A DNA stretch of 64,000 nt from Periplaneta americana (lineage: Eukaryota > Arthropoda > Insecta > Blattodea > Blattidae), in the NCBI RefSeq assembly GCF_040183065.1, contig NC_091120.1, positions 178,306,396 to 178,370,395 of the forward strand. Reading direction: 5' to 3'. Under the pieces are notes generated by a model that saw only the letters and a program-made list of their open reading frames with translations, ran no database searches and had not been told where the DNA came from. Each line of letters opens with the position of its first letter. The first letter of the stretch is position 1. The position numbers and the translations under genes were made by a program. Of this stretch, positions 47,308 to 59,333 are shown piece by piece.

Positions 47308-48209
47308 TGGGGGAGACTGTTGTACCTTTAGCATAGTGTACCTTTGAACATTTTTTGTTTTTTAACTTTTGCTGCTACCTAGAGGACTCAAAATGAAGTA
47401 GATTGTAGAGAAAGCCGCTAAGTAGCTCTGGTCGAAGTTTCAGTTTGATTTATTGCAAAGTGTGAGTTCCGTGGACAAAATAATTTTTTTAGTACCAAAA
47501 GTAAACATTTCGTTCATTGATGTTTCTTTTCTAACACAAAACCAGATTGCATTTGTTAATATCTTTCAAGTACGGTGTGTTCCCTATCATCTGGTGAGTA
47601 ATAACACATTTTAATTTCCATGATTTATTTGACTCTCTAGTTTTCGGAGCCATATTTGTTTAAACGTGCACCCTCTTGTACCTTTGAACACAAAACATCT
47701 TGTACCATGGAACATGTTCCAAATTACACGATACTATCGGTTTTTGTTTTTATTTTATTTTAAGGTCGTGTCACGAAGTAAGTCTGGAATTAAAGAGATC
47801 CCCAATTGATTCGGATGCCTTGAAGAAAGCTGTTGAAGTAGTTATTGCTTCTCCAGAAATAAAATCTCAATCAGAGAAGCCTGCTCTGGTTTATGATTGA
47901 AAATACATTTTAAATATGATTGACAGTTTTACAGCTATATTCCCACCTATATTCCATGTGTTTCAACTTACAAGAGGGTATGTTCCAAGGTACATGAACC
48001 TGTTGTACCTTTGAACACATTACATATCCCTTCATTTTATTTCTTCCATCCTTAATAGAGCTGTAAAACAGGAAAATACATACAGGAAGTTGTAAAGGAA
48101 TCTTCAATAATTTATTTCAAGCATTTTTTCATTAAAAAAATTTCATTTCCCAAAATTAAAAAAAAAAAATAAAATGTGAAAAGTGTTTAAAGGTACAACA
48201 GTCTCCCCT
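47308..48209. mobile_element. nested TIR element with repeated TTGTACCTTTGAACA motif
   Basis: Inverted ends GGGGGAGACTGTTGTACCTT and, in reverse complement, TAGGGGAGACTGTTGTACCT. The motif tgtacctttgaaca recurs at 47338, 47674 and 48003, with a variant at 47700. No target duplication is obvious. Class unknown. Confidence 0.6.
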
Positions 48210-48235
48210 ACACATTGAATTCTAACACACACATT

Positions 48236-48457
48236 TTACAAGTACTGGTCTGAAGAATATATCTTTTTAAGGATCTGTTCATTCCCATACAGCTTCACAC
48301 TAAGTTCTTCACATGAGAAACGAAAGTTTGTTTTCACTTGTAACAAAGCTGTTTCAATTTTCATTCTTGACTTTTCATCAGTCCAGATTGAGTTCATTGT
48401 GGAGAAAAGTCTTTCAACTGGCGAATTACTGACTGAAAGACACATGATTAATGACAC
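48236..48457 (-). pseudogene. hAT transposase C-terminal fragment
   Basis: Reads VSNSPVERLFSTMNSIWTDE then KSRMKIETALLQVKTNFRF, the hAT dimerisation motif. Similar in layout to the 9042-9404 fragment. The upstream catalytic region is replaced by the nested element. Confidence 0.7.
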
Positions 48458-49170
48458 TGTTTTGAGAAGATTTTCAAATGGAATAGAATTTTTTTTTTTT
48501 TGAAATGTTGAAAAACATCACACCAATTTTCACCTGTTGGTTTGTTACAAAACTTTTCATTTTTTGAACTACTTAAAAATGGACGCTGCGGCAGTTCTAA
48601 CGCTTCCGCGCAACGCGAATGAAGACAAAGATGGTATGTCGCATGTTCTTCTCAAAGAGTGTAGAATATCTCATACTGTGCTCCCTGGTTCTTCTGTCTC
48701 ATACTGAGAACTGCTCAGAAATGTGCATGAATCACAGCAGTTTCATCACGATACTTAAATATTCATGTGTGCAATGTCATTGAAACAAAATAAAAATTTA
48801 TGGGGACAAAAAGGGCATATTTTCTCCCTGACAGTCTGGTCAGCCTATTTTACACGAACCTCACAGTTTGGGAAGCACTGATCTAACTTACTTTATTTTG
48901 AATTAACGTATTCCGTTATAAACATTTATAAATGAGTATTATTTTCAGATTTGTATGACTTGAGGCTTTCCCTGAAGAAGATGGCAGAGCTAGCCGTCGA
49001 AAGCTTGGAAGCTAATCTCCAACTCACCTGGCTGAGAACCCGAGAAGAGTTATTCTACATTTTCAGATTTGTTCACAATTTCTTTAAGCCAATTTCCTAA
49101 GGGAAACAATCATCATGGCATCTCGTGTGGTACGTCTCTATAATGTACCATTATATATTAGGTTGGTGAC

Positions 49171-49484
49171 CAGCCTCATGGTCTAGTGGTCAGAGCTTCT
49201 GGCTATAGTTTATGAGATCCCGGGTTCGATTCCCGGTTAGAGCACAGGAATTTTTCCTTAAAGGGGATTATTCCTGTGTTCGTCCATGGTCTGGAATTTA
49301 GGTTAAGTTTAGATTTAACTGGCACTACATTATCATAATCTGCCTATCACATCATCGGGGTAATGTAACTCCGCCTTCCAGGCGCCTCAACCTCAGAAGT
49401 GGGTTACAATTAAGCCACAGCCAGGAGAAGAGACCAGAAATGTCGAAAAGACAACCTGGTGGCATTGGATAAAAAAAATAAATG
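49171..49484 (+). mobile_element. tRNA-derived SINE
   Basis: tRNA-like head with A box TGGTCTAGTGGTCAG and B box GGTTCGATTCC (49192-49244), a body of about 230 bp, and an A-rich tail (aaaaaaaataaatg). Intact-looking copy in slo intron 2, antisense to slo. Confidence 0.85.
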
Positions 49485-49562
49485 AGAAGAAATACTGAAA
49501 TCAGAAGTAAACACTGAAATACTAAAACAATTGTCTTTAGAGACAATTAATATTAGGTACCC

Positions 49563-50369
49563 TCCACAAAACTGGCTTCATTTATACACCTGATCTCCAG
49601 AGAACAAGGTGCCGGTGCAGGTGTTACGTGCTGTCTCTTCTCACTTTATAGATCTCTTGGATATGGAACAACAAGTTTTGATGGTGAAATCGTTGCAATA
49701 AGTGAAAGTCTCAGGAATCTTCTATGCCACAACAATAAATTTAGGAATGCAGTTATATTGTCAGACTCCAAAGCAGCTATTCTATCAATCGTCTCTAAAC
49801 ACACACTTTCATCTCAAACAGCAGAAATAACTAAAATGCTCTCTCAATTAATATCACTCAATAAAAGAATTGTATTCCAATGGATACCATCCCCTTGCGG
49901 AATCCTGGGAAACGAGAATGCGGATGCACTAGCAAAGAAGGGCAGCACTGCTACTTACAGACCTGTTACTAAATCTACGTATTACTATGTGAAGAGATTT
50001 ATTAAATCTACATACTTAGACTTCAACAAACAAAATTTGATAACTCAATCCCAAGGGAAAAAATGGAACTCTCTGCATCAAAATCCACAGTTATTTCCCG
50101 ATTTACCACGAAAATCGTCTGTAGGTGCATTTAGATTGGCAACAGGCCAAGATTGTTTGGCCAAACACCTGCATAGAATTGGAATATATCAGTCCCCTAA
50201 CTGCCCATTGTGCAACTCAAACCAAGAAATGGATTCGGAACATCTCAAAATCTGTGCTTCAGTGGCTGGTCATGATAATATCTTTGAAAAATATTGGAGT
50301 GCAAGAGGTCAAATGACTTCATTGTCAAACGCCTGGCATTAGAAAACAACAACAACAACAACAACAACA
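49563..50369 (+). mobile_element. LINE 3' part (jockey/R1-type) with RNase H and Cys-rich tail, copy 3
   Basis: Reads GAGAGVTCCLFSLYRSLGYG, TTSFDGEIVAISESL, AVILSDSKAAILSIVSKHTL, VFQWIPSPCGILGNENADAL and AKKGS, then FRLATGQDCLAKHLHRIGIY, PNCPLCNSNQEMDSEH and SLSNAWH stop, with an (AAC)n tail at 50343-50369. RNase H residues Glu (GEIVAI), Asp (LSDSKAA) and Asp (ENADALA) are present. The first Asp (expected after LHLYT) is lost by a small frame-shifting deletion near 49590. It ends 68 bp from a slo splice donor. Confidence 0.85.
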
Positions 50370-50436
50370 ACATTTATAAATGAAGGATAACCCAGAACTC
50401 ATTCAACAAGTCGTGAGAAGTAGAAACAATACTTAC

Positions 50437-50661
50437 GTTCAGGACAGAGATCTTAGGAAGGTTCTGCAGCATCTTCCATTCACGACGGATGTAATCCACT
50501 GAGCCTACTATCACTACATGTTTCAGTTCATGATAGTGAAAGTTGGAAGCTCGTAGGGGCATCACCAGATTCCGCAGACCGATGAGCGGAGAATCTGGAT
50601 CCGCAAACAGGCACACTACCACGTGACCATTGAGCACTGTCATGGCCGCCTGGTTCCGATC
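50437..50661 (-). CDS. slo: slo exon: start of RCK2 (DRNQAAMTV to ISVLN)
   Basis: 75 codons in phase 0 at both ends. The sequence runs from [20 protein letters not shown] through [20 protein letters not shown] and [19 protein letters not shown] to ISVLN. This is the first Rossmann beta-alpha unit of the RCK2 (NAD-binding-like) domain and is nearly invariant among Slo1 channels. The acceptor is tgcatgcag at 50662 and the donor AAC|gtaagt at 50436. It joins the upstream exon at CIL|DRN and the downstream exon at VLN|GSP with no frame change. Only 68 bp separate its donor from the (AAC)n tail of a LINE fragment inserted in the next intron. The identity is essentially certain. Confidence 0.97.
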
Positions 50662-50763
50662 CTGCATGCAGAATGAATTTACAATATTACCAACATTTAT
50701 AAACTATTTTCCCCTGGAATTATTTCTGGGCTACATAATATTTTATAACTATCATAAACATGG

Positions 50764-50831
<68 letters not shown>

Positions 50832-51930
50832 CACCATTGCTCTCATTAAGGAGCTCTGGCAAAGCTTTTTTTTTTAATTCTATTTTTTTAACTGCGTAAC
50901 TAATATTGCGTTTCAGCGTTAACTGAGTATGCACTAGAGATGAACAAAACTAACTGCCGCTCTCGCTCGCTGTGTTCGTTGCATTTGTCTTTCGAGTCTC
51001 GTCTCGTCATTCTCGTGCGCTTCGAGTCTCGCTCTTCGTTCTCGAAATAGCATTTGGTCGGCGTGAAAAGATTTCGTAACTTTGAATAACATACATCATT
51101 GAAATAAATAACATAAATGTTTAAGTGAGACAAAAAGACAAAACAGAACAGTATCTTAGTTATCAAAATGTTCTGGCTCTATAATATGATATTAGCTATG
51201 GTTATATACATAGACAAAAAAACAATTCTCAAATAAAATTGCATTTCTAAGAAACATAAAACGTAACGTTAGTATCTTTTTACTTGAGATTGCACACTTG
51301 ATCTCAAACATATGAAAAGAAACGCTTCATCACTGCACAGTGAACTCCCAGTGATTTTTTAAGTCGTAAAAATATATATTTTTTTCATATAGCAGAAAGA
51401 CAGTGTTTTACACATACTAATTTTCATTATTGTACAAGATACAGTAACGGAGGGAAAAAATGTTGAATATTTCAAAAATTTTACTGCTGTAAGTTGTACC
51501 TAACTCCTTAACTTCATGACTTCAAGTCCATAGTTTCGCCCTGACCAGAAATTTAATGTTCTCAATTCTTCCATCTGCTTTATCATAATTTATCACTTCT
51601 TTACTGTGATATTGAACAAAAAAATGAAGAGATACGGTCAAAATTACTGCAAACGTGAACCCTGTGCGATCAAATCCAAGCATAATCCACAACAGCAACC
51701 GATTCAGAAAATGAAGTGAGATTGAAACCCTGTCTCATGTCCTAGGTTAAGATCGGTTTACATATATATTTTTCACTGGAAAACTGGTCAGTAGGGCAAT
51801 GGAAAGTAGCTGTAACATAGGCACGAAGTAGTCATGACAGTTACCTGAACACACTGTATAAAACGCCTTAGAGTACTGTCCAGACATGACCCAGACAAAA
51901 TAGAAATTTCACAACGCATTGCTGGCTCAC
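50662..51930. other. slo intron 1 of those seen; AAT microsatellite, otherwise nothing
   Basis: (AAT)n at about 50764-50829. The rest is AT-rich with no recognised element. Confidence 0.5.
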
Positions 51931-52102
51931 CAGTATGCATTCCTCTAAGCTTTTGGCAGGTCCCCAGTGAAACATTCCCGTTGAGTCATACTTCATCTCT
52001 GTCTTCTCGAAGTCGAAGTCTTTAGCTTGATCGTCTGCTATGCCCACCTGCAGACCTCCATTGTTGTTCATGTTGTTACCACCTGATCCTCGAGATGTTG
52101 GC
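51931..52102 (-). CDS. slo: slo (BK channel alpha subunit), exon in the RCK1-RCK2 linker; first exon seen in the window
   Basis: This exon codes for the cytoplasmic linker between RCK1 and the start of RCK2 of the Ca2+-activated K+ channel Slowpoke, a plasma-membrane channel that repolarises neurons and muscle. It starts PTSRGSGGNN, has a Gly/Asn-rich stretch, then the conserved KYDSTGMFHW and AKSLEECIL. The acceptor is tttgttgcag at 52103 and the donor CTG|gtgagc at 51930. The exon opens with the third base of a codon, so an upstream exon ends two bases into a codon; that exon is not in the window. Length is 172 bp: 1 base plus 57 codons, ending in phase 0. The residue after FHW is Gly, where I expect Cys or Ser in the family. 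Splice sites and frame are seen directly; the identity comes from family knowledge. Confidence 0.93.
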
Positions 52103-52376
52103 CTGCAACAAATTAGTCCAATATATGTTAGATATAGCCTCGGTTTACCTCGCAAACCCTGGCAATATGTGTGAGGTTTCATGCCAGCAATATACCTTTA
52201 CTAGTGATCAGAACTTATTGGTAAAAAATGGGTGTGATACTCAAGTATTGCGCACTCGATCTAATCTTAATTCGACAAAGATAATCTTCTGAAAACTAAA
52301 TTTTCAATTGACTCATTTATGTGCTATAAATACAATCTAAATTAAATCAATTAAATCACAGAAAAAAAGAATTATA

Positions 52377-53035
52377 CAGGGTGTTAAATAATATGATGAA
52401 AACCTTTGAGAAATGACTAGAGGACCTAAACCAAGCAAGAAAGTTAATTTAAATATATAGTCAATTATCGGTTTGTTTATTTAATTACAAGTACTTTTAG
52501 TTCATGTATATTTGCCTATTACAACTGCCGCATCATGGGCTGTCTTACTCTCTCCCATATTCCAGATGTCTGTTTTGTTTACTGACATCTTTCTTCGACA
52601 TGCTGACGAAGAATTTCAATGTTCTCAATACATCTTGAACAAACAATTGTTTTTAAGTGTACCCATAACTAAAATTTCAATGGATTGAAGTCAGGAGAGC
52701 GAGAAGGCCAGAATGTTGCTCCTCCATGACCTATCCATTTATTAAGGAATCGCTGAATTAGAATCGTTCTAGCAGAAAGAGAAAAATGTACTGTGCCCAT
52801 ATGCATCTCGGGACGTCCACTATCCCTTGTTTTCAGATTCTCTTCTTTTTTTTACAAAGCCTAGTAATTTAATAGCATGGTCCATTAATGTAAGAAATAA
52901 ACCACATGAAATAAAAAGTACTTTACCCGTAATTAAAAAAAACAACGTTGACTATATATTTACATTAACTGTTTTTCTTGTTTTTAGGTCCTGAATCTAT
53001 TATCAAAAGGTTTCCTACATACATATAACACCCTG
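52377..53035 (-). mobile_element. mariner-like element, TA-flanked
   Basis: Left end CAGGGTGTTAAATAATATGA and right end in reverse complement CAGGGTGTTATATGTATGTA, TA at 52375-52376 and 53036-53037. On the minus strand near 52780-52520: WIGHGGATFWPSRSPDFNPL, then LWVHLKTIVCSRCIENIEIL and RQHVEERCQ, the C-terminal part of a mariner-like transposase with stops. Confidence 0.75.
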
Positions 53036-53037
53036 TA

Positions 53038-53578
53038 TATACTCATAGCACAATATCTGAGAGCTTGTAGGCCTGCTATGAAACAAATACGTAGAGTTTT
53101 AGTGGTAGAGACACAAGTACCTGACCGGCTATGCATGATATAAAATATTTCTGATATGCAATAGCTAACTTTTCATAAAGAATGTATATTTTATAACTAA
53201 TGTTTCAGATCCAGTCTTAACTATTCTGCTTTAAGCGTTAGAAAGCAGGAAGGTAGAACTCCCACGCTTTCTTGACTAATTAAAAATCATTCTACCTGCA
53301 TTTTTGTATGTACATAATATTGTAATAAAGAAATCATTCCTTTTAAAATATCCATTGGCATCTTCATCTTCAAATTTTATTAATAAAACTTCTCTAAGAG
53401 CATGATTCATTGAACAGAGTGGAAAAATCACAAAAAATCACACCAATTATTATACCAATAAGTATATGAAACTTTAAGTACTTATCTGGCCTCAATATTA
53501 TTGAATGTATTTAAATCATTACATACAACGTTTAGGAATTCATTCAGTCTATGGTTCGTAAAATTGTGTCATTACTAA
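53038..53578. other. AT-rich sequence upstream of the slo exons, no feature seen
   Basis: Possibly slo intron, since the upstream exons lie beyond the window. Confidence 0.4.
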
Positions 53579-53580
53579 TA

Positions 53581-53814
53581 TGAAGGGTTCAGAACCATAG
53601 TGGGCGCCATTTACTAAAACTATAGAAAACAAGAGTTAAAATGAAGTTATCACTATAATTAAATAGAAACATATAGCAAGTAATATAAAGTATACACATT
53701 CAAACTAAATGATATGTCAATCTTCATTAAACTATGGTATTCACTTAACTTTAACTCTTGCTTTCTCCGTTTTTAATAAATGGCGCTTGGCCCACTATGG
53801 CTCTGAACCCTTCA
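53581..53814. mobile_element. 234-bp foldback MITE, TA-flanked
   Basis: Inverted ends TGAAGGGTTCAGAACCATAG and, in reverse complement, TGAAGGGTTCAGAGCCATAG, arms about 70 bp, TA at 53579-53580 and 53815-53816. Confidence 0.75.
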
Positions 53815-54988
53815 TATAATATATTACCAGCATGTTATATAAATGAAAAACTAGAGTTCTGTAAGAAAGAAATAAAGATGTATAGTGGGGTAAATTGTCT
53901 TAAAGATTTCATTTTAATGTTTGTTTACATATTATCTTGAATAAATACTGTCATAAGCAAAACTACTAACACGTAAAAATAATGTGATTACAGATATAGT
54001 TGGTAAATATTACAAAGATCGACAAAATTACATCTTTAATGATTAAATTTGATTATAAAATCTCAAATTTAATTGGTTGTGATCAAAGAAATAAATAAGC
54101 AGAAAGATTATTTTATAGAAGAGGAAAACAAATTATGAGATAAACAAATGAAGTACCAACATCTGAATTGAGCAAATTTAACATAAAAGTGCATACTACT
54201 ATCAAGAATGTGATAGAAACGGAAAAAAATAAAAACTTGAATCATGTTTCCAAGTCATTAAAATCACAATGGTACCAACTGCATAATCAACATCAAATAG
54301 GATGTAATCGGTAAATTACTGACAGACCATAGGACGTTAGTCATTTCTAAATTGGCATACTTATTAGCAACACAGGGCCTAATTTGGAAATTTTAAAAAA
54401 ATAACATGTCCTACGTTTAGTAAGTTTTATTGACAAATATTTCAGTATTCTTCTAATCACACATTTGAAGTTGCAAATATTATTTGGCTCAGATAAGTAC
54501 TGGTCAAGTAGATATTATTTGTATAAGTTTTAAGAACACATTGAAAATGATTACATACACATTTATTCGGTTAATAAATAAACACATTTATGAAAATAAA
54601 CATCGATTAACACGTAACTTTGAGGTGAGGCCATAAGTATCTATAGCATCAAGCTTTTCAAAGCAAAACTGTTGCAGAGTCTATTCAAGAACAGATCCTG
54701 CAATACATACAAAAGAGGTTATTGATGAGGAAAGCTGTTTGCATTCTGCAACGTTTACATTTGTGATATTTATTATATAATAGATCACAGACAAAGTTCG
54801 TACAAGTAAATCAAACAACGTTTATAGAAAGACGAACATTTTTAACGGTTACCTTCACTGTTCGTAAATGATATAGAGCTTTATTGTAACACATATTATT
54901 GAAACTACTGAACTTGTTCGTAATTTGGAAATAATCGAATGAAGTCATTTGGCTTACAAATCAGAATAAAGAAAAGAAAATCCAAAAA
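53815..54988. other. AT-rich sequence, no feature seen
   Basis: No recognisable coding or repeat content. Confidence 0.4.
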
Positions 54989-56427
54989 GAAAAATTATAG
55001 AATAAATAATTTAACTATTTCATTCTTCTGTAGAATAAATTCAATTTGCTCCATAATACCAAGGACTAATAAAGAGTAAATTTTTCTAGTTGTATTTCAG
55101 AAAAAAAAAACTAATTTCAGAAATCATCATATGTACAGTAGTGGAAAAAAAAAACAGACTGACCCTTGTAGCTGATTTCAGGGCCTTGTTTACTCCAGAG
55201 CACGATAGACTGGTAACTAAGACTTTCGTGGTTCGAATCCTGCCTGGGAAGGAAACTTTTTTTGTCCCTTATTCAAATGTATTCCCAATACTTTTCGATT
55301 GCAGCTATATTTTACTACTTAATTAACTTATTATTCCCGGAAAATGAATTTTACCAGCAATCGAAAAGTATTGGGAATAAATATGAATAAGGAACAAAAA
55401 AAAGTTTCCTTCCCAGGCAGGATTCGAACCACGGAAGTCTTAGTTACCAGTCTATCGGTGCTCTAGAGTGAACAAGGTTCTGAAATCAGCTACAAGGGTC
55501 GGTCCGGTTTTTCTTGCCACTAGTGTATTTCAAATTAGTGACTTTTATTTCATAAAACATTAATTGCATTTCAGATCAATAACTTGTATTTCAGAAAATA
55601 TCAATTGTATTTCAGATTAACAAGTTTTATTTCGAAAATATCAATTATGATTGAGATTAGTAACTATAATTTGAAAAAAAATCAATATTGTATTTCAGAA
55701 AATATAGCAAATGTAAGTTCAAAGGATTATTATATCAGCAACAAAAGAAAATTCTTGTCATGATAACAAAATGAGTTATTGTTAAATTATGTTTTATTAA
55801 ATAATTACATTTATATACTTTCTGAAATAAAATATATAAATCTGAAATACAAATTATATTTTCTCAAAGAAAATTGATAAATCTGAAATACACACGATAC
55901 TTTTCCAAATAAAACCGAAACCCGAAAGAAAATTATAGAATAAATAATTTAACTATTTCATTCTTCTGTAGAATAAATTCAATTTGCTCGATAATACCGA
56001 GGACTAAATTTTTCCAGTAGTATTTCAAAAAAATTAACTAATTTCAAAAAACATCATATGTATTTCAAATTAGTAACTTTTATTTCATAAAACATTAATT
56101 GCATTTCAGATTAATAACTTGTATTTCAGAAAATATCAATTGTATTTCTGATTAACAAGTTTTATTTCGAAAATATCAATTATGATCGAGATTAGTAACT
56201 ATAATTTGAGAAAAAATCAATATTGTATTTCAGAAAATATAGCAAATGTAAGTTCAAAGGATTATTATATCAGCAACAAAAGAAAATTCTTGTCATGATA
56301 ACGAAATGAGTTATTGTTAAATTATGTTTTATTAAATAATTACATTTATATACTTTCTGAAATAAAATATATAAATTTGAAATACAAATTATATTTTCTC
56401 AAAGAAAATTGATAAATCTGAAATACA
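54989..56427. repeat. tandem segmental duplication (2 x about 505 bp)
   Basis: Copy 1 is 54989-55892 (about 512 bp without its MITE), copy 2 is 55927-56427. Identity is roughly 95% by eye. Both contain attatagaataaataattt near the start and aaagaaaattgataaatctg at the end. Short phrases such as gtatttcagaaaatatcaat also repeat inside each copy. Confidence 0.85.
55136..55525. mobile_element. palindromic Tc1-type MITE with tRNA-like B boxes, in copy 1 only
   Basis: Ends CAGTAGTGGAAAAAAAAAAC and, in reverse complement, CACTAGTGGCAAGAAAAACC, TA on both sides (55134-55135, 55526-55527). Each arm contains gtggttcgaatcctgcctgg (GGTTCGAATCC is a perfect Pol III B box). Copy 2 of the duplication has the intact site catcatatgtatttcaaatt. 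Confidence 0.8.
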
Positions 56428-57687
56428 AACTCGCTCAGTCCATTTGGTCATTTTTATGACATACATCATATATAATTATGTTTGAGACCTGGACTAAATG
56501 TCTCAACTCTTAATATAGTGTGACTCTAAGAAACATCACCCTGTTAGGCTTTCTAAGAATTTCATTCAGTTCTGTCGACTGTACATCTATGCTGCTGCAC
56601 ATCTTTTTCTAACACTAAAAAGACCATCCCCAATGTAACTGATTATGTTATGTCTGGGTAAAGAGCATGCTGTCTGAAAGTTACATTGGGGTCAGCAGAA
56701 TGCTTCAATTTTTCCTCATCCATAGCCCTGCATATAGAAAAAAAAATATTGTCCACACTACACCAGCACTCTAACTTCAGGGGATCGACATCTAAATCTG
56801 CAAAATGGAAGCTGTCAACAGCCTACAGGAAGGCTAGTCATGTTTATAACCAACTTGTTTAACAAACAGTTATTTAATTCTAGCCTATGATGCCCCAACA
56901 TCTACATAAAGCTAATGGTGTATAAATATATACTGTTATACCAGAGTAACGTTTGGAGGTCCTTTACATGCATCTATAACATCAAGATTTGGTATGATAT
57001 TTAAACGGTCAATAAATTACATACAATATTTAATAACAATTGCACTTAAAAGGTACATTATTCAAACATAACAATATCTTGTATAAGTATTAAATCTCAA
57101 TGCTCTCACTACAGATAACAGTTGTTAAATATTAAGTAATTTTTCAAATATCTGACACTACTCACAAAAACAAATAAATAGACATTGTGGATTTAGGGAA
57201 AGGATCTCTGAATGACACACATCAGGAAAGTCGCCATAGATTTGTAGGCGAGACGGACGGAAACAGGAACATGCGCAGTGCAGAGTATTCAAAAGAATTC
57301 CTATTCTAAAAACATCAGAGTAAGGTTTTTGTGATAAATAGTATCGTGTTAATTTAATTACAGTTTACCTAGTAAAAGTCAAGGTGATCTAGTTATAGTA
57401 TTTTGTAGGTGCTAACACTAATGCAATGAGTGGAATTTAAGTTGATACTTTTAGAAGAATGCATGGCGAAATTTCCTACCACTTTGAATAAATTCTTCCT
57501 GAGATTTCTCCTGTTTTGATACTTGTATCTGGATGAAACAATGATTATAACAACCAAACTGAAATCATGTGTCATGCACAGGAAATAAACACTGCTGTCT
57601 CCTCATCCCCCTTTCATAACGATTAAGCAAAACCAATTTTAGCTAAAAATAAATCAACGATTCGATAAAGTATTTTGAAAAAATATA
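56428..57687. other. no gene seen; one short hairpin
   Basis: ccccaatgtaact (about 56628) and agttacattgggg (about 56689) form a 13-bp stem. Nothing else recognised. Confidence 0.4.
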
Positions 57688-58813
57688 CACAGTGTCCCAA
57701 ATTGATGTATACACTCTTTGAAATACCATTCCACAGCAAAGAAATGAGACAGAAATACGATTTTTTGCGGTTTATGATTCAGAAGGCAGTGGAAAGCATG
57801 GAAACATGTTCATCTGCTTATAAACAAACATGGTGGTGCAATTGAGGAGTTGGGTGCAAGAAAGGCACTTCTCTCAAATGCAAGTTTTGAAAAAATTGAT
57901 GTTGAAAATTCAAATGTTACCTATGCACGCCTTTACATTTTGGCTACTCCTGACCTCTGTGATCACAGTATTGAACTGAAACTTGGTGATCATGTACATA
58001 ACTGATCAGAGAACACAATAAAGCGTTTTACTAAAAAAGGGCATATCCTCTAAAATGCCCTTCTTGCACCCAGCCCCTCAATTATCGTTTGATGAACGTA
58101 AGTGGATATTGAAATGTTATTGGAAAGCGGAGAATGTTGTTGAGGTTCAACGACGTTGGAGGGTTGAATTTGGAACACAACCACCAACAAGATTAACTAT
58201 CACAAGAATCCGAGACAAGTTTGAAGTCGATGGAACGATGCAAGATGTGTTGAAAAGGCGGTGAGGAAGAAAGAGAAGTTCCGCCGATAACGAGAGTGTT
58301 GATGCAGTCACAAGCTTTTGCACAATCCCCAAAGAAGTCAATGAGGCAATGTTCTCGTGAGATTGGTATCAGCAAATCCATTGTTCATCGAATTTTGCGA
58401 GCTCAAAAATGGAAACTTTACATTCCGAGATTTGTCCACGCACTAAATGAGAACTACCCAGAGATGGATAGGACGAAAAGAAAGTGCCATGGAGTTCCCG
58501 CTTCCATCGCCGGATTTAACCTCTCCACCTATGAGGAGCTCTAAAGGACATAGTGTACGCCACAAAATCACAAACACTGGAGGAACTGAGAGTTCAGATT
58601 GAACATGCCTGTAATGATATTCCATTAGCAACAATTCAGTTGGTATGTCGCTCTCTTGTACGTCGTTGTTGGGAGTGTACTGTGGCGGAAGGTGGCCATT
58701 TTGAACATGTACGAGCTTAAGGAATACAAAACCGCGAAAATCGTATTTCTGTCTCATCTCGTTGCTGAGAAATAGTGTTTCAAAATGTGTATACATCAAT
58801 TTGGGACACTCTG
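57688..58813 (+). mobile_element. mariner/Tc1-like element, TA-flanked, internally rearranged
   Basis: Left end CACAGTGTCCCAAATTGATG and right end in reverse complement CAGAGTGTCCCAAATTGATG, TA at 57686-57687 and 58814-58815, inverted arms of about 90 bp. Confidence 0.8.
58055..58720 (+). pseudogene. Tc1/mariner-like transposase, N-terminal part
   Basis: FDERKWILKCYWKAENVVEV, QRRWRVEFGTQPPTRLTITR and IRDKFEVDGTMQDV form the HTH (DUF4817-like) start. Then, with frame changes, VDAVTQAFAQ-like sequence, [20 protein letters not shown] and [12 protein letters not shown]. The catalytic core is missing and the natural C-terminus survives as EGGHFEHV near 58690. Dead. Confidence 0.7.
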
Positions 58814-59333
58814 TATAAATTTGCTATTATAAAATGCAGTAGCTTTTCATATTAAAAATAAAGTCGTCTCAGACAGGTTTCTAACATTCAAAATTATTAG
58901 TAGGTTGGATTCTAGTGCCGAGAAATTGACAACTATAGATCTTGATTAAAAATATGCTGAAATTGACAGTTCTTTGCGATGCACCACCATGACAACCTCA
59001 AGTATCAATATCAACCAATAGTTGTTTTGCTAGTATTCCACATATTAGCTTATGTGAGGTTTGTTTTTAGTTTTCTTTAGAGATTTTTATTGTTACATAT
59101 TTGTGTATTATGCGAATTTAAAATTTCAGAACATTGTAACCAACTTTATCACCATAATTATCACCATAATCATTATCACCAATATCATCATCATCATCAT
59201 CATCATCATCAGATGTCATAATTTTGTCTGTTCCATTTTAAGAAACTGTTGACTTGTAGAACTTACATCATGTTAGAAGCAAATAAAATTCGAAATGAAA
59301 ATTCTTCCTGTCGATTGCAATATGTAAATTTTG
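58814..59333. other. no gene seen; short CAT microsatellite
   Basis: (ATC)n at about 59176-59212. Confidence 0.45.

Larger units (their letters stand above)
47039..48847 (-). mobile_element. hAT element with 8-bp target-site duplication
   Basis: Left end TAGGCTGACCAGATTTTTTA and right end in reverse complement TAGGCTGACCAGACTGTCAG. Flanks TTTTATAC (47031-47038) and TTTTACAC (48848-48855). Same TIR family as 7622-9464. The transposase C-terminus is on the minus strand near the right end, and another element is nested at 47308-48209. Confidence 0.75.

Noticed and set aside
48856..48890. Possible end of another hAT element (CAGTGCTTCCCAAACTGTGAG in reverse complement)
   Set aside because: It resembles hAT termini, but I could not find its partner end or a TSD.
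49192..49244. tRNA-like sequence, and similar ones at 31401, 42497, 42673, 55190 and 61194
   Set aside because: The boxes are present but the cloverleaf is incomplete and each is joined to a SINE or palindromic body; not treated as functional tRNA genes.
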